This document shows, piece by piece, positions 24,485 to 31,368 of a stretch of 41,464 nucleotides of DNA (the stretch's first letter is position 1; every line of letters begins with the position of its first letter). Origin of the DNA: a virus. The position numbers and the translations under genes are program-made. The DNA lies in IMG/VR virus record IMGVR_UViG_3300049927_000002, positions 1-41,464 of that record; one strand, given 5' to 3'. The notes under the pieces are model-generated. The model saw only the letters and a program-made list of their open reading frames with translations, was not told the origin of the DNA and made no database searches.

Positions 24485-25218
24485 CAGGCCGAAACCTTAA
24501 GACGCTTCCACGTCTCCGGTCCAGGATATCCATCGGCGCCACTGCCAGTCCAGCCCTGCTTCTGCTGGAACCATGCGACTGCCTTGATGTCAGCACGAGT
24601 AAACTCTGGAGAGGGGCCCATGCTGTAGCCCTTGTAGCCAGCCCTTACGAGGGCCTGGCCCATTTTGGTGATGATCGGAGAAGTTCGTCCGATGTAGAAG
24701 AAGCCCGCGCCCGGGAAGGGCGCGTATACAGGAGCTGGCTTCGGAGGAACCGGCTTGTCAAAGTCGGGAGATCCATAGCCGGTAACAAAGTCAACCTTGC
24801 GTGGGCGAGTTCGCTTGTAGACGCCATCACCCTGAGCGGAACCCTGGTCGTTGGTGTTACCCTCGATCGTAAAGATCTCGGTGTCATTGAACCCGATCAC
24901 GACGCCAGTGTGCACGTTGGATCCGAAGATGACCTGCGCTCCTACAGATGGATACTCGCTCCATCGTCCGTGAGCCTTGTACCATTCCATCGCCGTGTAG
25001 ACGGAAGCGGTGACCGGGAAGGTCCCCGCCCTGATGCCAGCACGCTGGTAGGCCCATGTAGCGAAGGTTGCACACCATGGCTGATCCTGCGCCCACTCAA
25101 GCCCAGGAACGGCTGGAGCGTACTTCTCATGGTTGTTCCAGTTACCGTCGCCGTCACGGCCTTCATGATAGCCAACCTCTGCGTTCAGTACGGAGATCAG
25201 TCCGCTGACAGTTCCCAT
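24484..25218 (-). CDS. endolysin, CHAP amidase/peptidase with PG-binding domain
   Basis: 244 aa. Residues ~1-150 form a CHAP-type domain: the catalytic Cys in WAQDQPWCATFATWAYQRAG, His in NVHTGVVIGF and a following Glu-Asn-type position (IEGNTNDQG). A Pro-rich linker (KPVPPKPAPVYAPFPG) joins a C-terminal peptidoglycan-binding domain (FTRADIKAVAWFQQKQGWTG and GYPGPETWKRL). GGAGG precedes ATG 25218. It sits between packaging genes rather than next to the holin. Confidence 0.85.
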   Translation of the reverse strand: MGTVSGLISVLNAEVGYHEGRDGDGNWNNHEKYAPAVPGLEWAQDQPWCATFATWAYQRAGIRAGTFPVTASVYTAMEWYKAHGRWSEYPSVGAQVIFGSNVHTGVVIGFNDTEIFTIEGNTNDQGSAQGDGVYKRTRPRKVDFVTGYGSPDFDKPVPPKPAPVYAPFPGAGFFYIGRTSPIITKMGQALVRAGYKGYSMGPSPEFTRADIKAVAWFQQKQGWTGSGADGYPGPETWKRLKVSA

Positions 25219-25643
25219 TAGTTGTCCTCCACGTAGCTGGCAGCAGCCCGAAGGATATCGGGACTGTCCTTGAAAAGACCTAGTGCCTTATTGCACGGGC
25301 CGCATAGAAGCTTTCGTAGACACTGACCACACGTCTTCTGCGTTGGGCAGCAGGCATGATTGTGATCTACCACGAAGCGCCTGCCGGTGGGGCAGGCGTC
25401 AGTCTTGCAGATGGCACATAGTCCATCCTGGTCAGCCAGCATCTTGAAGTAGGTTGCTGATGTGATTCCATACTTGATCCTGAGCTGCTTGTCTTGTGCG
25501 CAGTCTCGACAGTACGGATTGAGTCCATCAAGGTTGTCCTTGTTGGCGCAGAAGTTTTCAGTCTTCATATACTCTCGGCAACTTGAACATCGACGCAGGC
25601 CACCACGCCAAATCTCGTCACGATTTACCCTCATGCGCCCCAC
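25218..25643 (-). CDS. endonuclease VII-like HNH nuclease
   Basis: 141 aa. N-terminal zinc pair CSSCREYMK and CRDCAQDK; the core FVVDHNHACCP then CGQCLRKLLCGPCNKALGLF is the His-Me finger plus zinc-site pattern of the recombination endonuclease VII family, which resolves branched DNA before packaging. The family also contains HNH-type nucleases near terminases that help packaging. GTG 25643 has AAGGAGG nine bases upstream; ATG 25634 (ATGA overlap with the terminase stop) is the alternative start. Confidence 0.8.
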   Translation of the reverse strand: MGRMRVNRDEIWRGGLRRCSSCREYMKTENFCANKDNLDGLNPYCRDCAQDKQLRIKYGITSATYFKMLADQDGLCAICKTDACPTGRRFVVDHNHACCPTQKTCGQCLRKLLCGPCNKALGLFKDSPDILRAAASYVEDN

Positions 25644-27583
25644 CAGGAAGAGCCTCCTTCAGCCATCGCAGCTTGCGAGATGTAGTCCAAATCCAAAGTC
25701 ATGGTACGCTCTTTATCGCGAGGACTTTGGTAGGCATTGGCGACGTGGAATACGCTCTCGACTTCGAACACAAGCTCTCGTGCTCGAATCTCGGCGAACC
25801 ACAGTGCCATGATGATGTCGGTCTTGCTCTTGGTTTCTGGAAACCAAGTAGTCAGTTGCTCGATCATCATCTTCACCCCTTCGTTCTGAGAACGAGAGGG
25901 GAGGTGGATCATGGACTTGCCTTCTCTTCCTCCGTCGAAGAGCATGGACATGGAGGCTACGCCGAAGTCTGAGTCCCACTTGTTGTTGCCAGTGAAGTGC
26001 TCCTTCAGCATGCAGCCACGGGATCCGAGGAACTGCCTGATCTCCCTGTTCTGGGTGACCATGAGGTTCATGGCGTTCTTCTCGATGCGCCACTCGTTGA
26101 TCCTGTACTTGACAGTCCATTCCTTGATCTTGTCAAAGAGGTCATCGGGCTTGCAGTTGCCACGGGACCAGACATCCATAATCCAGCGCTTGCCAGTCAT
26201 CCTGTCTACACCCATGACAACGGAGGCAGAGTGTCCGGTCATCGCGGGGTCGAACCCGCCGATGATATACATTCCGTCCATGCCATTCGTTCGATGTCCA
26301 GGTGCTCCGTGGAACATTGGGCCTGCTGAACGCATGCCGTCAATCGAGCCCACCACGTCTTCAACCTTGAAGATTGCATCAGAGGTTACTTGCTCCTGCT
26401 GATAGACCATGGACCAGTTCTGAGGGGAACTGGTAGCACGGCGCCTCGCCAGCGATTTTCCGCTGTGCCAAGGATACAGTCCATCCTCGTTAGCAACCAC
26501 CAGCTTTCGGGCGCCCAGTGATACGGGCGGCCTGTTGGTGAAGGGGGCGAGGACGTGCCAGTCGTCTGGATCGTCTGCGAACTCCAGCACCGCAGGCTGA
26601 GTGAGATAGGTCCAGGGAGAAGTTTCGTCCTGACCATACCATTCAGGCTTCTGGATCTCGGAGTAGAGTTCCACGGGAGCGAGGCGGGTGCCGACCAGAA
26701 GGAGTGTTCCTCCAGGGTAGCTGAGACGGTTGATGACCTCACGCTGAATCCAGTCGATCTGCTTGGCAAACTCATGAGCGTTCTTTCCCGTCACGGTGTC
26801 ATCAAGGATGATCAGGTCGGCTCGGTTGCCGTAGATCTGTCCGGTCATACCCAGAGCCTGAACGGTGGGAGTTGCCTCACCAGAGTCACGAGCTTCCGCG
26901 TTGACGTAGATAGAGTCCGCAGTCCAGGACGAGCTGTTGGCATCGAATCCGCCCTCAGGGGCGAAGTCGATCTGTAGCTTCTGGTACGCCTGGTTAGCTG
27001 ATGCCAGCCTGTCCTTCACTCCACGGAGGAACCTCTTCGCCATCTCCTGTGTCTGAGACACGATGATGATACGAATGTTTGGATCCTGGCAGACTCGGTA
27101 GGTCACGTAGTTCACAGTGATGGTCGTGGACTTCGAGTGCTCAGGTGGAGTGTTGATGATGACCATGCCAGGATCGCCCTCAACGTAGAGCTGGTTCTCG
27201 TGCAGCTCTCGTGGCTTGCGGCCTTCTAGGATGTCATACCACTGTAGCTGGTGCCAGAAGAGCTTGGTGTCCAGATACTCTTCACAGAAGGTAGGGAAGT
27301 CGACGATGTTCTTACGAGCATCCTCAGCCGACTCGACGTTCGCCATAAGGCGAAGACGGTCCGTGTTCTCACGGAAACTGGCGTCAGATCCTCGCATGTA
27401 CTTATACTGAGCTTCCGTGATGCGAAGGTCAGCGCAAGCCTGCTTGATCGTCTTGCCCTGCTTCAGGTACTCCATAATCGTCTTCTTGCGGGCGCTGGAC
27501 TGGGCCTTCGTTGCTGTAGCAGAACGTTCTCTGGGAGGGCTGCTGTAGATCCTACCCTTCTCGTCCTTATACATCGTGGCCAT
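25631..27583 (-). CDS. terminase large subunit
   Basis: 650 aa. After an HTH-like N-terminus (KTIKQACADLRITEAQYKYM) the ATPase domain has a Walker A variant (NTPPEHSKSTT) and Walker B (LIILDDT), followed by a coupling motif (LLVGTRL). The C-terminal RNase H-type nuclease has GGFDPAMTGHSASV as its first catalytic Asp. It cuts and pumps DNA into the prohead. GGAG precedes ATG 27583. No separate small terminase gene is obvious; the N-terminal HTH may substitute for it. Confidence 0.9.
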   Translation of the reverse strand: MATMYKDEKGRIYSSPPRERSATATKAQSSARKKTIMEYLKQGKTIKQACADLRITEAQYKYMRGSDASFRENTDRLRLMANVESAEDARKNIVDFPTFCEEYLDTKLFWHQLQWYDILEGRKPRELHENQLYVEGDPGMVIINTPPEHSKSTTITVNYVTYRVCQDPNIRIIIVSQTQEMAKRFLRGVKDRLASANQAYQKLQIDFAPEGGFDANSSSWTADSIYVNAEARDSGEATPTVQALGMTGQIYGNRADLIILDDTVTGKNAHEFAKQIDWIQREVINRLSYPGGTLLLVGTRLAPVELYSEIQKPEWYGQDETSPWTYLTQPAVLEFADDPDDWHVLAPFTNRPPVSLGARKLVVANEDGLYPWHSGKSLARRRATSSPQNWSMVYQQEQVTSDAIFKVEDVVGSIDGMRSAGPMFHGAPGHRTNGMDGMYIIGGFDPAMTGHSASVVMGVDRMTGKRWIMDVWSRGNCKPDDLFDKIKEWTVKYRINEWRIEKNAMNLMVTQNREIRQFLGSRGCMLKEHFTGNNKWDSDFGVASMSMLFDGGREGKSMIHLPSRSQNEGVKMMIEQLTTWFPETKSKTDIIMALWFAEIRARELVFEVESVFHVANAYQSPRDKERTMTLDLDYISQAAMAEGGSSWWGA

Positions 27584-27869
27584 GTTTTTGCTCCAACTTC
27601 CATATGTTAACTTATGCGGCTTTCCCTACGGTCAACGCCACAAGGTGAAGACTCTGAAGTCACCACCCCTTAGGGGGGTGGCTCCTTTGAACGGAGGTAT
27701 GATCCCGAGAGTAGAGAGGGTAAGACGTTTTCACCCTCCAACTACATGTAACATACTGCGGATGATCCGGCGTCACCGCCCTTTAGGGGCGGTGACTCCG
27801 ACAGAGCCGCAATATCTAAAGGGTCTCATAAGTACTATAACCCATACATCGGCAAGTCTTGGACGGGGG

Positions 27870-27885
27870 TGTGATGCAGTTCACA
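27870..27885. promoter_or_regulatory. Crp/GlxR-like operator 1
   Basis: TGTGATGCAGTTCACA is a perfect TGTGA-N6-TCACA palindrome, the classic Crp half-site pair. It is followed 12 bases later by CATAGTATCA (TAGTAT at 27898-27903), close to the CATACTATCA that follows operator 2. Likely a cAMP-Crp target near a rightward promoter. Confidence 0.7.
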
Positions 27886-28030
27886 TAGATTGTTACATAG
27901 TATCACTCTGTGTAGATAGTTCCGTAAGTAGTCGTCACTGTGTGTAGAACTTTTATGATGAAATCTTAGTGGGTCTCACACCACACCACACGGCCGAGAT
28001 TAACAAACCCCGGGTCGGTTTGCACCACTT

Positions 28031-28068
28031 TGTCCCATTTTGCCCCGTCCACTGTGTCCCGATTTGCC
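28031..28068. repeat. iteron-like direct repeat pair
   Basis: TGTCCCATTTTGCC (28031-28044) and TGTCCCGATTTGCC (28055-28068), 12 of 14 identical, offset by 24 bases. Short and only two copies, so suggestive rather than conclusive. Confidence 0.45.
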
Positions 28069-28248
28069 ACCATCTGTCCAGCCTTGTTGATCATGGTTAC
28101 ACGGGCAGCCTGGCTAGAGTTGAACATGTTCAGATGTATGGGTATGCGCTGGCATGTATACCTATGCACACCAGCCAGCATGGGTGCTCACATGAGCGGG
28201 CTTGTGCACACGTGAGCAGGGGCAGCAGATGCGGCTGATATGTCCAGA

Positions 28249-28300
28249 TATTGCAGCAGATGCCAGCTTATTGCATGCATATGCATGTTATTTGCAGCAG
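28249..28300. repeat. palindrome flanked by repeats (origin-like)
   Basis: The 14-bp perfect palindrome CATGCATATGCATG (28274-28287) lies between two copies of ATT(T)GCAGCAG. With the nearby direct repeats and a DnaA-box-like TTATCCACG at 28419-28427 this looks like a replication-control region. Confidence 0.4.
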
Positions 28301-28418
28301 GGGACAGTACAATGGTTGGTACAATACCCACCCACATCCACCCCACACAAGCCCCATCAGTAGACATAGTGGACACTTTCGGATTGGGGGTTGACACTGG
28401 ACCGGAGTAGGAGGAGTG

Positions 28419-28427
28419 TTATCCACG
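28419..28427 (+). promoter_or_regulatory. DnaA-box-like site
   Basis: TTATCCACG differs from the DnaA box TTATCCACA at one position. Single copy; significance depends on the surrounding repeats. Confidence 0.35.
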
Positions 28428-28511
28428 TCAGCAGCACACAGCATCACTCGCTCACACAGGAGAGGCGCTAGCTGGATGACTTGGGCTCAGCGCTCCACCA
28501 CAACTCCACAT

Positions 28512-28998
28512 CTCACGCCCACAAGCGCCTAAGCGCTTGAGTGCACACGCTAAGACCGGTGAAGAGGCGAGTGAGTCAGATGCTAACCTTCGGGAAGGCT
28601 GACCTCTTACCTCCGATCAAGGAAGCTGAAGAGATTAGGCGCAAGCCGAGGGGTTGACAGGAGAGCGGGAAGCCTGGCAAGATTCTACCAGTGGCCAGAA
28701 CGTCGGCCGCAAGCTTCAACCAAAACAGAACAGCAGGGTAAGTTGTCCGCCCGACAGTGGTAACTCGGGTTTGGCCACACATCTCCAGCTTCACGGCTGG
28801 ATGCGTTAACGGCCAGGCTACAACAGAGGAGCGCTTGCGCTCATGCCAGGATGGATGTCGATCAGCGGCGCGAACCGAGCTGACGTTGTTTCTCAACTGA
28901 ACAGAGTGTCAGGTGTGGATCTTCAAAGCCTCGCAAGGGGACTGAGTAGACCCTACGTAGCAATGGACCCTCCCAGTAGGGCGCCCTTGAGGGGCGCC
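28512..28998 (+). ncRNA. candidate large structured non-coding RNA
   Basis: About 490 bases packed with hairpins and without a convincing gene. Stems include CAAGCGC/GCGCTTG (28522-28539); a long arm with GTCAG/CTGAC, AAGAG/CTCTT and GGT/ACC (28558-28611); GGC-GCAA-GCC (28638-28647); GTGGCC/GGCCGC (28691-28710); CCCGA/TCGGG (28750-28769); TGGCC/GGCCA (28772-28815) enclosing TCCAGC/GCTGGA; GAGCG/CGCTC (28829-28842); TCAGC/GCTGA (28862-28883); CCTC-GCAA-GGGG (28929-28940); and a final GC-rich hairpin (28980-28998). Two GNRA tetraloops on the plus strand suggest rightward RNA. It could be the 5' leader of the accessory block. An internal promoter candidate lies at 28654. Confidence 0.4.
28654..28683 (+). 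promoter_or_regulatory. possible promoter in the structured region
   Basis: TTGACA (28654-28659), an 18-base spacer and CAAGAT (28678-28683). The -35 is perfect, the -10 weak. Confidence 0.3.
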
Positions 28999-29040
28999 TG
29001 AGAGTTGAGGCGAGCCAACGGCTACTCAGTGGATTCACAT

Positions 29041-29165
29041 CGTTCTCTTCTCCCCTTGTTGGTGCATCTTCTCCGATGCATCAGAATGGAGAACGAGTAT
29101 TTTGCCCAGAGAGAACGGCTAGCAAGCACAATGAGCTAGTGAATGCTTGAGGGGTACTCGTTCTC
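29041..29165 (+). promoter_or_regulatory. bistable leader RNA with possible pseudoknot
   Basis: GAGAACGAGTA (29089-29099) can pair over 11 bp with TACTCGTTCTC (29155-29165), or its GAGAACG can pair with CGTTCTC at 29041-29047. A second GAGAACG (29111-29117) competes for the downstream arm. Inside the long stem, CTAGC/GCTAG (29119-29123, 29135-29139) and AAGCA/TGCTT (29124-29128, 29144-29148) interleave as in an H-type pseudoknot. It lies directly upstream of the first accessory gene. Confidence 0.5.
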
Positions 29166-29173
29166 CGTTCGGT

Positions 29174-29208
29174 GTACTCACACTGTGAGTGCAGACAAGG
29201 GAGAGACA
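29174..29208 (+). promoter_or_regulatory. hairpin plus ribosome site, leader variant 1
   Basis: ACTCAC-ACT-GTGAGT hairpin just upstream of GACAAGGGAGAGACA and ATG 29209. Same layout as the leaders of the following genes. Confidence 0.55.
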
Positions 29209-29415
29209 ATGTGTGAACAGACGAACAGAGACGGCACACAGTGTTCCAACCCTTCTCGCTTCATCGTGAATGGGTTGCTGCGTGAGGCACAGTCCACATC
29301 ATGTGGAGTGCACCTTGCATCCACCGTCAAGCGACTTGCCGTCTTCAATGACGACAGGTACAAGGTACGGAACGACAGGCATGCAGGCACTGTGTACGTC
29401 AAGAAGGAGTTGTGA
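29209..29415 (+). CDS. small Cys-containing protein (68 aa)
   Basis: ATG 29209 chosen for the AAGGGAGAGACA site; earlier in-frame starts lie in the leader. MCEQTNRDGTQCSNPSRF then CGVHLASTVKRL: three Cys and one His in a pattern that could bind zinc, ending in a basic stretch (YVKKEL). First gene of the rightward accessory block, so probably early. No family recognised. Confidence 0.6.
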   Translation: MCEQTNRDGTQCSNPSRFIVNGLLREAQSTSCGVHLASTVKRLAVFNDDRYKVRNDRHAGTVYVKKEL

Positions 29416-29597
29416 TGGTAACTCTTGAGAAGGCGCGCCATGAGACAGTGGTGTTCAGCATGGACACCACCTATCCAGCCCATAACGGGATGGCAAGCGT
29501 AACTGTGTGGCCCACTCTTGGTCTAGCCAGGAAGCAGGCCCGCAAGGTGTCCGAGGCAGCAAACGGCCTCAACGCGATCGTTCGCAGGGAGTACTGA
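29415..29597 (+). CDS. hypothetical protein (60 aa)
   Basis: ATG 29415 in TGATG after AAGGAG. Basic helical C-terminus (LARKQARKVSEAANGLNAIV). Coupled to the previous gene. Unknown. Confidence 0.5.
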   Translation: MVTLEKARHETVVFSMDTTYPAHNGMASVTVWPTLGLARKQARKVSEAANGLNAIVRREY

Positions 29598-29599
29598 AC

Positions 29600-29776
29600 G
29601 TGGCTCGCAAGTTTCTTCAGTCCCTCTTCTCCTCCGATGACAAAGCGGAGGCCGAGAAGGCGATGCACAAGATGGCCAAGAAGTTGAAAGATACTGGCGA
29701 GGCCAACACTCACGGCGTCAAGGTGGTTCATCGCTCTGGCACGTGGCAAGTAGATCTGTACGGAGACGAGCAGTAG
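29600..29776 (+). CDS. hypothetical protein (58 aa)
   Basis: GTG 29600, two bases after the previous stop, with AGGGAG upstream; the longer open frame before it overlaps the preceding gene and is not credible. Product MARKFLQSLFSSDDKAEAEK then KMAKKLKDTG, an amphipathic helix followed by a short beta part (VKVVHRSGTWQVDLYG). Confidence 0.5.
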   Translation: MARKFLQSLFSSDDKAEAEKAMHKMAKKLKDTGEANTHGVKVVHRSGTWQVDLYGDEQ

Positions 29777-29795
29777 GCATTGAGCGACAGTAGAG

Positions 29796-29860
29796 CGTTC
29801 GCCTTTAGGGGCGAACGTTCCATCGGTATGCTCAATACGTACCGACCAAGGGAGAGAACA
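29796..29860 (+). promoter_or_regulatory. intercistronic leader, variant 2
   Basis: Hairpin CGTTCGCC/GGCGAACG (29796-29817) with loop TTTAGG, then CGGTA/TACCG (29824-29844), then CCAAGGGAGAGAACA before ATG 29861. Confidence 0.55.
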
Positions 29861-30268
29861 ATGGTGGTTGAGATCAACTACGCCAGGGCAGTGGAACTCA
29901 TTGAAGCGGAGATCGCCAAGGAGTCCCCTGACTTTGTGTATGGGAAGCTTTCATGCTCGAACGTGGAGTACAAGGATGGTGAGCTGGTCGGATCCTGTCT
30001 CATTAGTAGGGCCATCCTGACCGCAACCGACCTCGCTCCGGAAACGATCGTAAAGAACAGCAACACGTTCTCCGGCATCTGGAGCCTTGCTAGAGCTTAC
30101 CTTGATTACTTCAAGATGACCGCAAAGGCTCTGAGTCTCATGGAATCCGTCCAGAGTCAGCAGGACAGTCGGTATCCGTGGGGTGCAGCCCTTGAACACG
30201 GCATCCAGTACACCAACTACAACGAGTTCGACGACACCAAATACGTCGCGAACTACGACGATTTCTAA
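29861..30268 (+). CDS. hypothetical protein (135 aa)
   Basis: ATG 29861 with the AAGGGAGAGAACA site. Acidic, mixed helix/strand; ARAVELIEAEIAKESPDFVY near the N-terminus and a Tyr/Asp/Asn-rich C-terminus (YTNYNEFDDTKYVANYDDF). No family recognised. Followed directly by the first full copy of the switch-like leader. Confidence 0.55.
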   Translation: MVVEINYARAVELIEAEIAKESPDFVYGKLSCSNVEYKDGELVGSCLISRAILTATDLAPETIVKNSNTFSGIWSLARAYLDYFKMTAKALSLMESVQSQQDSRYPWGAALEHGIQYTNYNEFDDTKYVANYDDF

Positions 30269-30345
30269 ACCATGAGCATGGTGCAGCTCCCTTCGGGGGA
30301 GCTGTTCCGTGTCCCTAGTTTAGGGATGAACACAAGGGAGAGAGC
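30265..30345 (+). promoter_or_regulatory. switch-like leader, copy A
   Basis: P1: CTAAAC (30265-30270) with GTTTAG (30318-30323), enclosing CATGAGCATG and P2 CAGCTCCC/GGGAGCTG (30284-30304, UUCG-type loop). P3: TCCCTA/TAGGGA (30312-30326) uses the same GTTTAG bases, so P1 and P3 exclude one another. ACAAGGGAGAGAGC follows before ATG 30346. Confidence 0.65.
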
Positions 30346-30729
30346 ATGAAGATGAACGCTGCTGTCAAAGCAAAGTGGCTTGAGGCTCTTCGCTCCGGTC
30401 GCTTTCCTCAGACGCATGGAACACTTCGCGACAAGGTTGGCTACTGTTGCCTTGGAGTCCTCACTGAGCTGGCTCAGAACGAGGGCGTGTGCAAGATGAA
30501 GTCGCTCGATGGCGAGCACCACGAGTATCTGCCCGTCGATTCCGACCCTGGCCTCTACGGAGAAACCGCTGGTCTTCTTGGCGTAGTCCAGGATTGGGCT
30601 GGCATTCGCAACAGCACGGCGCCGGAACTGGACTACGCCAAGTACGGCGTAAGTAGCGTGATCGGTCTGAATGATGAGCTTAGGCTCACGTTCGCTCAGA
30701 TCGCTGACGTGATCGAGTACGAGTTCTAA
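30346..30729 (+). CDS. conserved phage protein, CCLGVL family (127 aa)
   Basis: N-terminus MKMNAAVKAKWLEALRSGRF followed by DKVGYCCLGVLTELAQ, recognisable from a widespread family of phage proteins of unknown function. C-terminal part acidic, with FAQIADVIEYEF. The stop TAA forms part of the next leader's P1 stem, so translation and leader folding may interact. Confidence 0.65.
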   Translation: MKMNAAVKAKWLEALRSGRFPQTHGTLRDKVGYCCLGVLTELAQNEGVCKMKSLDGEHHEYLPVDSDPGLYGETAGLLGVVQDWAGIRNSTAPELDYAKYGVSSVIGLNDELRLTFAQIADVIEYEF

Positions 30730-30801
30730 ACCATGAGCATGATCTAGCTGCCCGTAGGCAGCTAGGTTGTGTCCCTAGTTTAGGGAACCAAGGGAGAGAA
30801 C
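30726..30801 (+). promoter_or_regulatory. switch-like leader, copy B
   Basis: P1 CTAAAC (30726-30731)/GTTTAG (30778-30783), CATGAGCAT, P2 CTAGCTGCC/GGCAGCTAG (30744-30765) with a sequence unlike copy A but the same fold, P3 TCCCTA/TAGGGA (30772-30786), then CAAGGGAGAGAAC before ATG 30802. Confidence 0.65.
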
Positions 30802-30936
30802 ATGAAGCAAACAGTGAAAGCCACTGTACGGCGCTGTGAGCGCTTCGGAGCAGTGAGGGTGTATTCCTACACTCCACCACTCGTCAAGGCGCTTACAAAG
30901 GCTCCTACGAGGCGCGTAGGGGTGATTCTGGTATGA
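30802..30936 (+). CDS. small basic protein (44 aa)
   Basis: ATG 30802 with the AAGGGAGAGAAC site; ends in ATGA overlapping the next gene. Basic throughout (KATVRRCERFGAVRVYSYTP). Too short to assign. Confidence 0.5.
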   Translation: MKQTVKATVRRCERFGAVRVYSYTPPLVKALTKAPTRRVGVILV

Positions 30937-31160
30937 GCACTCCACGGCTTGCCATGGTTTCGCTCGCTACGCTCCTGGTTGTGGCATGCACGGTCTTCTT
31001 TGGAGGATCGTGGCTTGTCGATCACAGCAAGAGCAATCAGGACCGCAAGGACGTCATCACGTACAACGATGGCTTCATCGACGGCGAGAACAGCATCCTT
31101 GACCGATGTGTTCAGATCAGCATTGGCTACCAGTGCCCTGATCCAGCGGTGAAGCGATGA
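30933..31160 (+). CDS. exported or membrane protein, possible lipoprotein (75 aa)
   Basis: N-terminal hydrophobic segment LAMVSLATLLVVACTVFFGG with LVVAC resembling a lipobox, then a polar domain with two Cys (CVQISIGYQC). ATGA overlap with the upstream gene and with the next. Probably membrane-anchored, facing out; a superinfection or envelope role would fit but is unproven. Confidence 0.55.
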   Translation: MSTPRLAMVSLATLLVVACTVFFGGSWLVDHSKSNQDRKDVITYNDGFIDGENSILDRCVQISIGYQCPDPAVKR

Positions 31161-31288
31161 AGCTAACGCATGGAGCATGCAAGTTATTCCATCAATGGTC
31201 CGGCTGGGCCAACATGGGCGGCAACTCTGATGAAGAGTACCGGCTGTGCAATAAGTGTGGAGCAAGTCAGACAAGGCCACGGAAGTGA
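31157..31288 (+). CDS. small zinc-ribbon-like protein (43 aa)
   Basis: ATG 31157 overlaps the previous TGA. Contains MKLTHGACKLFHQWSGW and a closing RLCNKCGASQTRPRK, a CxxC ribbon with upstream Cys/His; the pattern is common in tiny actinophage proteins. Confidence 0.5.
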   Translation: MKLTHGACKLFHQWSGWANMGGNSDEEYRLCNKCGASQTRPRK

Positions 31289-31301
31289 GCATGGACAGTT
31301 G

Positions 31302-31368
31302 GGCACGGCTTTAGGGCCGTGCCTTTCTACCTCTGCTTACAAAGAGCAGCAGGAACAAGGGAGAGAAC
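31302..31368 (+). promoter_or_regulatory. intercistronic leader, variant 3
   Basis: P2-like GGCACGGC/GCCGTGCC (31302-31323, loop TTTAGG), then CTGCT/AGCAG (31333-31349), then ACAAGGGAGAGAAC and ATG 31369. Confidence 0.55.

Larger units (their letters stand above)
27584..28511. other. divergent intergenic region without genes
   Basis: No open frame here looks coding. Two hairpins share the CCTTTAGGGG-type loop: CCACCCC/GGGGTGG near 27660-27682 and TCACCGCCC/GGGCGGTGA near 27777-27798. A Crp-like palindrome, direct repeats, a 14-bp palindrome and a DnaA-box-like site are listed separately. It separates the leftward virion block from the rightward accessory block and probably holds the main promoters. 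Confidence 0.6.

Noticed and set aside
27576-27947. Plus-strand open frame of 123 codons upstream of the terminase gene
   Set aside because: Runs through two terminator-like hairpins and the Crp-like site, and the ribosome site GGAGGT is only one base from an internal ATG.
28391-28420. TTGACA at 28391 as a promoter
   Set aside because: No acceptable -10 at 16-19 bases; the nearest candidates (AGTGTT, TGTTAT) fit poorly.
28576-28896. Minus-strand open frame of 106 codons in the divergent region
   Set aside because: Arg/Ser/Pro-rich, no ribosome site, no recognisable pattern, and it overlaps many perfect hairpins; more likely chance.
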